From Chloroflexota bacterium (lineage in GTDB: Bacteria; Chloroflexota; Anaerolineae; Anaerolineales; UBA11858), in the NCBI GenBank assembly GCA_030608465.1, contig JAUWEC010000004.1:1-46532 (forward strand): a DNA stretch of 46,532 nt. The letters run 5' to 3'. A program made the translations under genes and the position numbers. Below are positions 31,591 through 39,510 of the stretch, one piece after another. Positions within the stretch are counted from its first letter, which is position 1; every line of letters starts with the position of its first letter. The notes under the pieces were generated by a model. The model saw only the letters and a program-made list of their open reading frames with translations. It did no database searches and had not been told where the DNA came from.

Positions 31591-31850
31591 GGTGGTGAAA
31601 ACATTTCACCACAGGGAAATATTTTCAATAAAAGGAGTTTCTAGGAGCGATTTTCCCCAAAACTGCCCTGATCTTTTGGAGTTAAAATAGCGGCAATTGG
31701 CAAAACTGGAACTATGTGTTAAAATGCCGTCCGGCAGAGCTGTTTTATGGCTCTGCTGAATTATGTAAAGAAGTAGATTTAGATAACAAATGACAGAGCT
31801 GGAGATAGTTTAATTACAGCTTTCCAGTTTGGTTGGTTTAGAGGTGTACG
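31591..31850. other. Gene-free stretch before the YchF remnant
   Basis: No coding frame or RNA gene is recognisable. GTGAAAACATTTCAC (31594-31608) is a short hairpin just right of the tRNA remnant. The last 20 bases carry GAGGTG, the ribosome-binding site of the YchF remnant. Confidence 0.35.
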
Positions 31851-31976
31851 ATGCAGATCGGTATTGTGGGTTTACCAAATAGCACAAAAACAACCCTTTA
31901 TCCTGACGTTTTTTTCGGAAGTCTTTCTCAATTAACAGTCCACTTCATCAAGTTTGACCAGTCTAGTCTTCAATAA
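31851..31976 (+). pseudogene. ychF: N-terminal remnant of the YchF GTPase/ATPase gene
   Basis: ATG at 31851, preceded by GAGGTG, opens MQIGIVGLPNSTKTTLYPDV. Intact YchF begins MQIGIVGLPNVGKSTLFNAL, so the P-loop is recognisable but already altered (S-T in place of the Gly before the catalytic Lys). Similarity is lost after about 20 codons, and a stop follows at codon 42. The normal protein has about 360 residues. Confidence 0.7.
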
Positions 31977-32141
31977 GCGCTTGATAAAAATAAGGCCCCA
32001 TTTATACACATATTCAGAAAGAACTCGTGTATAATTAATCTCAAATATCATTAAATATCAACCTCAAATTTGAGCACTATCTTCCCTGCAGTTTAGGGTA
32101 ATTAAGTTCGCTTAAATAGGACCATCTTACCTGCGTCTTTG

Positions 32142-32363
32142 TCAAGGCAGTGGTCCGGCTTTCAGCGCCAGATCCAGACCGCCATTCACAAAGCGTTTTC
32201 GGACACGTTCTACCGTAGGACAGCTGACATTTATGGCAGCCAAGGATGCAGAGCCATAAGGTCTTCTGTTATGTTGAGTACTATCTGGTTGTGTTTTATT
32301 TTTTGGGTTTTGATATCGCCTTTGCAGGGTTTGTATAATAGTAGCTGGCGCTTGTTTGAACAT
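32142..32363 (-). pseudogene. Fragment of an IS630-type transposase, helix-turn-helix part
   Basis: The end of this minus-strand frame reads SLAAINVSCPTVERVRKRFV, NGGLDLALKAGPLP and a stop. Intact IS630-type transposases have a very similar N-terminal segment (LNVSxxTVxRVRxRFVEEGLEAAL), followed by a DDE domain which is absent here. The upstream 35 codons are not convincing. Bases 31977-32141 hold no gene. Confidence 0.6.
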
Positions 32364-32510
32364 AAGTCAATAAGTTTATTTTTCTCGAAAGCTTCAGGAC
32401 CTCTCTCTTGGTTCTGAAAAATTCGCTTAGAAGGTGGCAGCCCATTTTAATCTGATGGACTTACCACCAGTTTGAACGGTCAACCACGATTGTCCGTTCA
32501 AGAGGAGAGT

Positions 32511-34082
32511 ATGCCGATGGTTCGCAGAGCCTATGTCCAATGCGTCGTATTCTTGTTGCTGGCAGCCATTCTGCTGCCGGCTTGTACTGGTGGTTCTGGG
32601 AGAGAGGGTGGGGTAGGAGGCATAGAGAGCGCCAAAGACGCGACGATAAGAATCGTCGCCCAGGGCAGCTTTATCGACCCGCAGGTTGGCATGGTAGTGA
32701 ATGCTGCAGGCTCGGGATCTGGTTTCATTATCGATCCTTCCGGCATAGCAGTGACGAACAACCATGTTGTGACTGGTGCAGCTTTGCTCAAGGTATATAT
32801 TGGAGGGGAAGATAAAGCTTACAACGCGAAAGTTATTGGTGTTTCAGAATGTTCGGATCTGGCGGTAATTGATATTGAAGGGGAAGGATTTCCTTATCTG
32901 GAATGGTTTGAGGGGGAAATCAAGGTCGGCATGGACGTTTTCGCCGCGGGTTTCCCCCTTGGCGATCCAGAATTTACGCTCACTAAAGGGATCATCTCAA
33001 AAGAGAGAACGGCAGGTGAGACACCTTGGTCATCGGTCGATTACGTCCTCGAGCACGATGCGGTGATTAATCCCGGGAGTTCAGGTGGGCCATTGGTGAC
33101 GGAAGATGGCAAGGTTGTTGGGGTGAACTACCTCAAATCCGCCGCAACACAATTTGTGGCCGCTCAATACTTTGCCATCGCATCACCTCAAGCGCAGCCG
33201 TTGCTTGAAACGCTTCGGAGTGGTGAAAATGTAGATTCTGTCGGCATCAACGGTGAGGCGGTTAACAACGGGGAGGGCTTATCCGGGATATGGGTATCTT
33301 CCGTCAAGTCAGGATCTCCTGCGGATACTGCAGGAATCCAAGGTGGAGATATTCTTTTAACCATGGAAGGGCTGGTTCTGGCAACAGATTACACGATGTC
33401 GCACTATTGCGACATTCTCCGAACCCATCAATCCGATGACGTTTTAAGCCTGAGTGTTCTGCGCTTTTCATCCCAAGAAATCCTTGAAGGCCAACTTAAC
33501 GGTCGCTCACTGGTAGCTTCCTATTCGTTCGGGACAGAACTGGGACCACTGGTTAACGTTCGTGAAGCTGAGGAGGAGCCAGCGTACCAAGCGTTCAGTA
33601 GTGTCACCGATTTTACCGGTTTGCTCCGGGTAGAGATACCAAGCGAGTGGGACGATATTGATCCGGGTGAGTGGGCCGAGTTGATCGAGACTGTATACGC
33701 AGCTCTAGCAGCCTCTCCGGATATTATCGATTTTCAGAATACACGTTTGCAACCCGGAATTAATTTTGTGCTTTACAACCGGGCGCGTGTCGGCAGTGTA
33801 GAATCGGAGTTAAGCAGGGATGCGCAATTCTACCAAGATTGTACATACGTGGACCAATATGAATTCCAGACAAGTAGGTTTTCCGGAAAGTATAATCTCT
33901 ATACGGACTGTGGAGGACCAGGAGGCGCGTTAAACATATCCCTCTATGCAGAACCCAGGGAATCACCAAATGATTATTTACTCTGGCTGCAAGTCCAGAT
34001 TCTCAGTGATGCCGATTTATTTGCCTTGGACCATATTTTACAAACCATCGAGGTTTCGAACTCTCTTCCTGGGGGAGAGTGA
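32511..34082 (+). CDS. Secreted trypsin-like serine protease lipoprotein with PDZ domain (copy 1)
   Basis: This 523-residue lipoprotein has a signal peptide ending in LLPAC25. The HtrA-type trypsin domain spans about 45-215 with triad His85 (VTNNHVVTGA), Asp116 (ECSDLAVIDI) and Ser191 (NPGSSGGPLV). A PDZ domain lies at about 240-335 (GIWVSSVKSGSPADTAGIQG, GDILLTMEGL), followed by a C-terminal domain of unknown type (about 365-523) with two cysteines in QDCTYVDQY and TDCGGPGG. The start at 32511 follows AGGAGAGT directly; the frame extends 13 codons upstream without support. It probably acts outside the membrane in protein quality control or processing. The next gene is a paralogue along its whole length. 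Confidence 0.9.
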   Translation: MPMVRRAYVQCVVFLLLAAILLPACTGGSGREGGVGGIESAKDATIRIVAQGSFIDPQVGMVVNAAGSGSGFIIDPSGIAVTNNHVVTGAALLKVYIGGEDKAYNAKVIGVSECSDLAVIDIEGEGFPYLEWFEGEIKVGMDVFAAGFPLGDPEFTLTKGIISKERTAGETPWSSVDYVLEHDAVINPGSSGGPLVTEDGKVVGVNYLKSAATQFVAAQYFAIASPQAQPLLETLRSGENVDSVGINGEAVNNGEGLSGIWVSSVKSGSPADTAGIQGGDILLTMEGLVLATDYTMSHYCDILRTHQSDDVLSLSVLRFSSQEILEGQLNGRSLVASYSFGTELGPLVNVREAEEEPAYQAFSSVTDFTGLLRVEIPSEWDDIDPGEWAELIETVYAALAASPDIIDFQNTRLQPGINFVLYNRARVGSVESELSRDAQFYQDCTYVDQYEFQTSRFSGKYNLYTDCGGPGGALNISLYAEPRESPNDYLLWLQVQILSDADLFALDHILQTIEVSNSLPGGE

Positions 34083-34108
34083 AATTTGAAACGAGGTACA
34101 TTCGTTAG

Positions 34109-34181
34109 TCAACTGAATGGTTGGAATTCTATTGCGATAGAATCACCTGTGTGTGGTTTTAGATTTAGACCATTCAATTGA
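34109..34181. repeat. Nested inverted repeat between the two protease genes
   Basis: TCAACTGAATGGT (34109-34121) and ACCATTCAATTGA (34169-34181) pair with one mismatch. Inside them ATTCTAT-TGCG-ATAGAAT (34126-34143) is a perfect 7-bp hairpin. There is no T-run, so it is not a plain terminator. It could be a small mobile or regulatory element. Confidence 0.45.
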
Positions 34182-34228
34182 ATTACTTTTTCTGATCAAC
34201 ACTGACGTTATTAACAAGGAGGAGTGAC

Positions 34229-35833
34229 ATGCATTGGTCTAAACGATACTTCATTATGAGTACATTTTTACTTCTGGTCTTATTGCTCGCGTCTTGTGGT
34301 TCAGAAGGCTCTGGTGGACTAACTGTTAGTACACTAGAAGATGTAAAAGGGGCAACCGTGCGGGTGGTTGCTCAAGGAACGTTCATTGATCCGCAGGTGG
34401 GGATGATTGTTAATGCGGCGGGATCGGGGACGGGCTTCATTATCGACCAATCCGGGATCGTGGTGACGAACAACCATGTGGTAACCGGGGCAGCGTTGCT
34501 GCAGGTATATGTTGGGGGTGAAGACGAGCCCCGTAATGCGAAGATCCTCGGAGTGTCAGAGTGTTCGGATCTGGCTGTGATCGATATCGAAGGGGAAGGA
34601 TACCCAGCGTTGGGTTGGTATGAGAAAGAGATCAGCACGGGGATGGATGTATATGCAGCAGGATATCCGTTAGGAGATCCGGAATACACCCTAACGAAGG
34701 GGATTGTGTCGAAAGAGCAGACTTCCGGGGAGACACCATGGTCATCAGTAGACCATGTAATTGAACACGATGCGACTATCAACCCTGGTAACTCTGGGGG
34801 ACCATTGGTTACAGCAGATGGAGAAGTGGTGGCGGTGAACTATCTAAAATCGGCTCAGGGGCAGTTTGTGGCTGCGCAGTACTTTGCGATTGCCCGTGAC
34901 CAGGCGGTGCCGGTAATCGAGGAGTTGAGGGCTGGGATAGATGTGCATTCAATCGGGGTAAATGGTGAGGCAGTAAACAATGGAGAGGGCTTGTCGGGGA
35001 TCTGGGTGGCATCAGTGAAGTCAGGATCAGCGGCTGATGTAGCCGGAGTGAAACCGGGTGACATCATCCTCTCGTTGGAGGGGTTGGTACTGGCGACGGA
35101 TTACACTATGGCAGATTATTGTGACATTTTAAGGACCCACGATGCCGGTGATGTATTGAGTATTGAGGTGTTGCGATTCAGCACGGGTGAGATCCTGAAA
35201 GGGCAGTTGAACGGACGGCCGCTGGAGACATTACTCTCCTTTCTAAGTGAAGCGGAAACCGAACCTTCAACACCTGCTTCCGATACAAGTCAGACGACTG
35301 TTGCAAATCCGACACCCGCGCCTGCCCTGGAAGGTTATCCAAGCTACCGTCTGGTGAGGGACGACTACGGAGCACTTGAAGTAAAGATCCCATCCTCCTG
35401 GTCGGACATCGACGGAAGGGCATGGGCTTGGAACAACCAGAATGTTGGAGTCTCGATTTGGGCTGCTCCTGATCTCGAATCCTTTGAGTCGGGCTGGACG
35501 ACGCCTGGAATGAAGTTAAATGTAACTACGGACACAGACGCTATCGGGGGATGTCGCAATGTGTTCAAGAAATACGAACCAACTTTCTTGGATGCGTGTT
35601 TGAACTCCGAAAGCAAGGATCTGGAACAGCGTGGAATGCTTTTTCAATCAAAAACCTATTCCGATTGTGGCGGCAGGGGTACCATAGTCATTCTGCAATG
35701 TGCAGTTCCTACCGATGGTTCACAAGATTATCTTATCTGGTTGCAAGTTACATTAGTTAATGAGCCTGATATTGAGGCATTAATCAATATTCGTGAGACG
35801 TTTAATATCGTTGGTGATATTCCATTTGATTAG
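34229..35833 (+). CDS. Secreted trypsin-like serine protease lipoprotein with PDZ domain (copy 2)
   Basis: This 534-residue paralogue of the preceding gene is nearly the same from the mature N-terminus through the PDZ domain. The signal peptide ends in LLASC23. The triad is His83 (VTNNHVVTGA), Asp114 (ECSDLAVIDI) and Ser189 (NPGNSGGPLV), with PDZ at about 238-335. A Thr/Pro-rich linker (TPASDTSQTTVANPTPAPAL) absent from copy 1 leads to the C-terminal domain, which is more diverged but keeps paired cysteines. AAGGAGGAG precedes the ATG. The tandem duplication with a diverged C-terminal domain suggests different binding targets for a shared protease. Confidence 0.92.
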   Translation: MHWSKRYFIMSTFLLLVLLLASCGSEGSGGLTVSTLEDVKGATVRVVAQGTFIDPQVGMIVNAAGSGTGFIIDQSGIVVTNNHVVTGAALLQVYVGGEDEPRNAKILGVSECSDLAVIDIEGEGYPALGWYEKEISTGMDVYAAGYPLGDPEYTLTKGIVSKEQTSGETPWSSVDHVIEHDATINPGNSGGPLVTADGEVVAVNYLKSAQGQFVAAQYFAIARDQAVPVIEELRAGIDVHSIGVNGEAVNNGEGLSGIWVASVKSGSAADVAGVKPGDIILSLEGLVLATDYTMADYCDILRTHDAGDVLSIEVLRFSTGEILKGQLNGRPLETLLSFLSEAETEPSTPASDTSQTTVANPTPAPALEGYPSYRLVRDDYGALEVKIPSSWSDIDGRAWAWNNQNVGVSIWAAPDLESFESGWTTPGMKLNVTTDTDAIGGCRNVFKKYEPTFLDACLNSESKDLEQRGMLFQSKTYSDCGGRGTIVILQCAVPTDGSQDYLIWLQVTLVNEPDIEALINIRETFNIVGDIPFD

Positions 35834-36286
35834 TAAATATCCTCGTTACATCTTATGAGGATGTTGTAAATCGACTTTCCAATAAGATGACATTCATATT
35901 CAATGGGTCAAGGAGTTGTAATGAATAGATTAAACACTCCCCCCGATATATTCTGATCTCAATGATGTGGTCAGGGGTGGGAATTTAGGCGGAATCCAGG
36001 TCAATTTAGAACCCGGTAAACTCTCAGAGAGTTAACCAATGTGTCCTCTCTGAGTTGGCTTCTCCGGTTAGGACATTGAAGCGGGTTATGCTAGGGGAAG
36101 GAAAAAATAGTACCACTGGTTCACTAATAAATGCATATTATTAGAAGGTGCCTCGTTTGCATGGACCTCAAGCATTCTTGTACCATTTCCAGATCAGATT
36201 CTCGGTCAATTTTCAGAAGAAATCCTGTCCTTATTGAATATCAGCTTTTATTATGATCACATCCAATCAGAAAGAGAAACCCTGTC
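35834..36286. other. Gene-free stretch with two hairpins
   Basis: ATCCTC...GAGGAT (about 35839-35864) just after the protease gene may act as a weak terminator. CTCAGAGAG (36023-36031) and CTCTCTGAG (36046-36054) form a perfect 9-bp stem. No credible reading frame is seen. The promoter of the next gene should lie in the AT-rich end, but no clear boxes stand out. Confidence 0.4.
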
Positions 36287-37807
36287 ATGAGACGTCTATC
36301 CTTCGCTCTTCTAATCTTTATTACTGCTTGCACGCTATCCTCTCTAAGTCCTACTGAGCTGACTGCAGAGCCTGAGATTTCAGCGCCTATAAGAGAAGAC
36401 GTCGAAGAAGCCCAGGAAATAGTCCCTCCCAAAGAAGAAGCGGCGACTGAAGTTTCCCCTGTCATTACTGAACAAAATGGGCTCTTCAAACGCTATCCGC
36501 CCTCCGAGCTGAGTCTGAATGGACCATGGTTTCTTTACTATGATACATTCTCTATGAAGATGATTGTGATGAATCAGGACGGGACTGGCAGGACGGAAAT
36601 GGACCTTCCTCAACCTCTCCCTTCAGGTATTGAAATCGAAGGATCTCCGACAAAGGGTCTTTTCGCCTATATCAGCGGTGATAGTGATCAAAGCAGCCCC
36701 GATCTAGATCTGGTCATCGTTGAGCTTCCCGGTGGAGAAATCTATGATCGGATACCGTTGATCGCGCCGGGTTGGTTTGATAAAGAGCTGCCGACTGAAG
36801 TCGAACATAAAGAGCTCTACTTAAGCGACGTTATACAATCTATCACGGAATATGGATCTTTCGAGTGGTCTTCAGATGGTCGCTACCTTGCCTACGTCGG
36901 AGCGATTGAAGGTCCAAGCGGCGATGTTTATGTCTATGACACAGATAACAACGATTCATTGCGTCTGACGACAGGATCGGGGCAGGCAGCTCTGCTCTCC
37001 TGGTCACCTGGCAGCAAATGGATTGCCCATCTCGCCATAAACACTTTCTGCTGCGGTGCCGGGTGGAACGTCGATGCCCTCTGGGTCGTCAATCCCACCG
37101 GTACAAAAATCGAGCAGGTGATACCTGGAGGAGAAATGTTCTTTATCCAAAAGTGGCTGGGAGAACAATCCTTCATTATAACGACCTGGACCGCTGCTTT
37201 TGGATCAGAAAATCTATGGACGGTCAATATCACGGATAAAGACAAAACGATGTTCTTCGACGCCCCGCTGAAGAAACGTGCTTTTGAATCTGGCGGAAAT
37301 GTTGTTGCCTTATATCTGGAAGAAAATGGAGCGAAGGACTACGGTGTTGTTCCTGGCCTCTACATTCAACCCAGATTTGGGGGAGCACCCATACTTATTC
37401 GCGCAGGTGTCGAGCCGCTCTCAATTGATTTTTCGGATGAAAAGGATCGGTTTGTGGCCGGACTGCCAGAAGAGACGATCCTTTTCACTCGCTACGGTAC
37501 TGGCGAAGAACGCATATCTGCTGGCGGGTCCGCACTTGTCTCCCCGGATGGGAAATGGATTGCCATTTATGGCAATGGCGAAAACACTCTGCCCGGTGCA
37601 CAAGTTTACTCGTTTTCTGATCACAGTCTCAATCTATTAACAGGGTTTCCAGTTCGGGATCTGTTCTGGGGACTTGATTCAAAAGGGTTATTTGTCACGC
37701 TGGGGAGTTATAAGCTGATTTATATTCCGATCGACAGCAGCGAATTGATTATCGTAGATGATATCTTCTCGCCATTTGGTGGTGACAAAACCTGGGTTGG
37801 GGGGTAG
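36287..37807 (+). CDS. Beta-propeller (TolB/WD40-like) lipoprotein
   Basis: This 506-residue lipoprotein has a signal peptide MRRLSFALLIFITAC (Cys15) and an acidic linker to about residue 65. Propeller blades carry repeats such as MKMIVMNQDGTGRTEMDLPQ, FEWSSDGRYLAYVGAIEGPS, LLSWSPGSKWIAHLAI and LVSPDGKWIAIYGNG. The W-S-x-D/G-G-x-x-[IL]-A pattern is that of PD40/TolB-type blades, which usually bind proteins or ligands. It shows clear similarity to the next protein (both have YLAF/YVGAIEGxxxDxYxx), so the two are tandem paralogues. No catalytic motif is seen. Confidence 0.8.
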   Translation: MRRLSFALLIFITACTLSSLSPTELTAEPEISAPIREDVEEAQEIVPPKEEAATEVSPVITEQNGLFKRYPPSELSLNGPWFLYYDTFSMKMIVMNQDGTGRTEMDLPQPLPSGIEIEGSPTKGLFAYISGDSDQSSPDLDLVIVELPGGEIYDRIPLIAPGWFDKELPTEVEHKELYLSDVIQSITEYGSFEWSSDGRYLAYVGAIEGPSGDVYVYDTDNNDSLRLTTGSGQAALLSWSPGSKWIAHLAINTFCCGAGWNVDALWVVNPTGTKIEQVIPGGEMFFIQKWLGEQSFIITTWTAAFGSENLWTVNITDKDKTMFFDAPLKKRAFESGGNVVALYLEENGAKDYGVVPGLYIQPRFGGAPILIRAGVEPLSIDFSDEKDRFVAGLPEETILFTRYGTGEERISAGGSALVSPDGKWIAIYGNGENTLPGAQVYSFSDHSLNLLTGFPVRDLFWGLDSKGLFVTLGSYKLIYIPIDSSELIIVDDIFSPFGGDKTWVGG

Positions 37808-37876
37808 AGTAACTCGTCAATACAGCTGGATGATTTGTAGACGATGGACATATTCATCAAGGGAGATAAATGGATC

Positions 37877-39376
37877 ATGAAAGTGAAACATATTATCCTA
37901 AAGGCAGCCTTATTCGTCTTTTTGAGCATCCTCACAGGAGCCTGTTCCACTTCGGCGCTGACTGCTGAGGTTCCCAAACAAATCTCGAGCGAGCCGATAG
38001 AGGCACCTCCCACACAAACCTCAAGCACACTGATAGAGGGATCACCTACGACAGAAACTGATAATGTCATTCCTGCTGAGGTCCAGCGAGTTCCCGACCA
38101 GCCTCTTTCCAACCAAGGACCTTGGTGGATCTTCTCCACAACTGACGGTCTTTTTGCGATTAACCCTGACGGCAGCGGTCTGACCCAGTTTTACCACGAA
38201 CCAATTAATTTCCCGCATATTTTTCGCATCATCACTGCACCCAGAAGTGGGTACATCGCATATCTCACAGGGATTGATTTTTATAACACTACACTCAGAG
38301 TAAATGAATTCCCGGGGCACACATTAGTTGTCGAGATGCCTCTTACCTCTGAGAAGAGTGAGCCTGGCAGTGATTCAATGCCAGGCGACCTAGAAGTGGA
38401 GGCCGTTCGAGCCATGACACATGTTCCAAGTATGGCTTTCTCACCTGATGGGCGCTATCTGGCATTCATGGGTGCAATCGAAGGTCTGACATCAGATCTC
38501 TACCTGTTCTCGCTTGAGAATTATGAAACTACACAGTTGACCGATGGTCCTTCCCAGGCCTACCAACCTGTCTGGTCGCCGGATGGAAAATATGTCGTGA
38601 ACACCGGTGTAAGTACGTTTGGGGTAGGCGCAGGCTACTCCATGGATGGAATCTGGGCAGCACGAGCGGATGATTCCGAAGTAGTGACACTATACGATCC
38701 ATCCGGGTCTGGTTCCGAGAGTGTCGTTGGCTGGGTCGATAACCAGACTTTCATCGTCCATAGTTGGAATCCCGATTGCGGTCCGAACAACCTGAGGACG
38801 TTCAACATCGAAACCAAAGAAAGTAATGAGGTGTGGTCGGAGAGTTTCCAATCCGTCGCGTTCGACCCATCGAATGCGGTTGCAGTTCTCAGCAGCAATG
38901 TCGAAGAATGCAGCCCCAACCGTGGAGCAGGCATATATCTAGTTCCCACTGATGGAAGGGCACCCCTGCGCATTTTAGAAGATACAGGATCCCAGATCAC
39001 CTGGACGCCGGGTGCCAATCTTTTCCTAGCCTCGACAGAATTTGGGATTCTCGCGATCGATTCAAAGGGTCAATTCATCAACTTGGACAGACCGCAGGGA
39101 GCCGATCCTTTCCCAGCTGTCGCGCCTGGCTCAAAAGATCTCGCCTGGCCCGGGAATTCGCTCTGGATTGGACCCTTACTGGGTTCCATTGATCACCCAC
39201 CGCAGGAAATCTTCACTGAGCCGGTTTATACAGTCGCCTGGGACCCCAGTGGACAATATGTGCTCTTTTTTGCCGACAGCGGTCTATATACAGCCCAACA
39301 GCCTGATTTTGTACCAATTCTTATCGCCGAAAACCTCAATAACCGAAATGGATTTTCCGGTTGGGTGATGCCCTGA
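37877..39376 (+). CDS. Beta-propeller (TolB/WD40-like) lipoprotein, paralogue of the preceding gene
   Basis: This 499-residue lipoprotein has signal peptide lipobox LTGAC (Cys23) and a Pro/Thr/Ser-rich linker. Blades include LFAINPDGSGLTQFYHEP, MAFSPDGRYLAFMGAIEGLT, QPVWSPDGKYVVNTGV and YTVAWDPSGQYVLFFADSG. The start at 37877 gives a standard signal peptide and has GGGAG 11 bases upstream; an in-frame ATG at 37844 would add 11 charged residues before it. Cysteines occur in PDCGPNN and EECSPNRGAG, perhaps a disulfide. Binding role inferred; no enzyme motif. Confidence 0.8.
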   Translation: MKVKHIILKAALFVFLSILTGACSTSALTAEVPKQISSEPIEAPPTQTSSTLIEGSPTTETDNVIPAEVQRVPDQPLSNQGPWWIFSTTDGLFAINPDGSGLTQFYHEPINFPHIFRIITAPRSGYIAYLTGIDFYNTTLRVNEFPGHTLVVEMPLTSEKSEPGSDSMPGDLEVEAVRAMTHVPSMAFSPDGRYLAFMGAIEGLTSDLYLFSLENYETTQLTDGPSQAYQPVWSPDGKYVVNTGVSTFGVGAGYSMDGIWAARADDSEVVTLYDPSGSGSESVVGWVDNQTFIVHSWNPDCGPNNLRTFNIETKESNEVWSESFQSVAFDPSNAVAVLSSNVEECSPNRGAGIYLVPTDGRAPLRILEDTGSQITWTPGANLFLASTEFGILAIDSKGQFINLDRPQGADPFPAVAPGSKDLAWPGNSLWIGPLLGSIDHPPQEIFTEPVYTVAWDPSGQYVLFFADSGLYTAQQPDFVPILIAENLNNRNGFSGWVMP

Positions 39377-39510
39377 CTAAATCCGGTAACCATCCCGGTA
39401 TAGAGCCAATCGAGGATTTGTGATTTTAGTGAGCCAACCGATCTAGCGAAGGTGAGAAATCGACTTTTGATGAATTTCATTTTAGGATGTCAGTGAAGAA
39501 GGAGTGGGAA

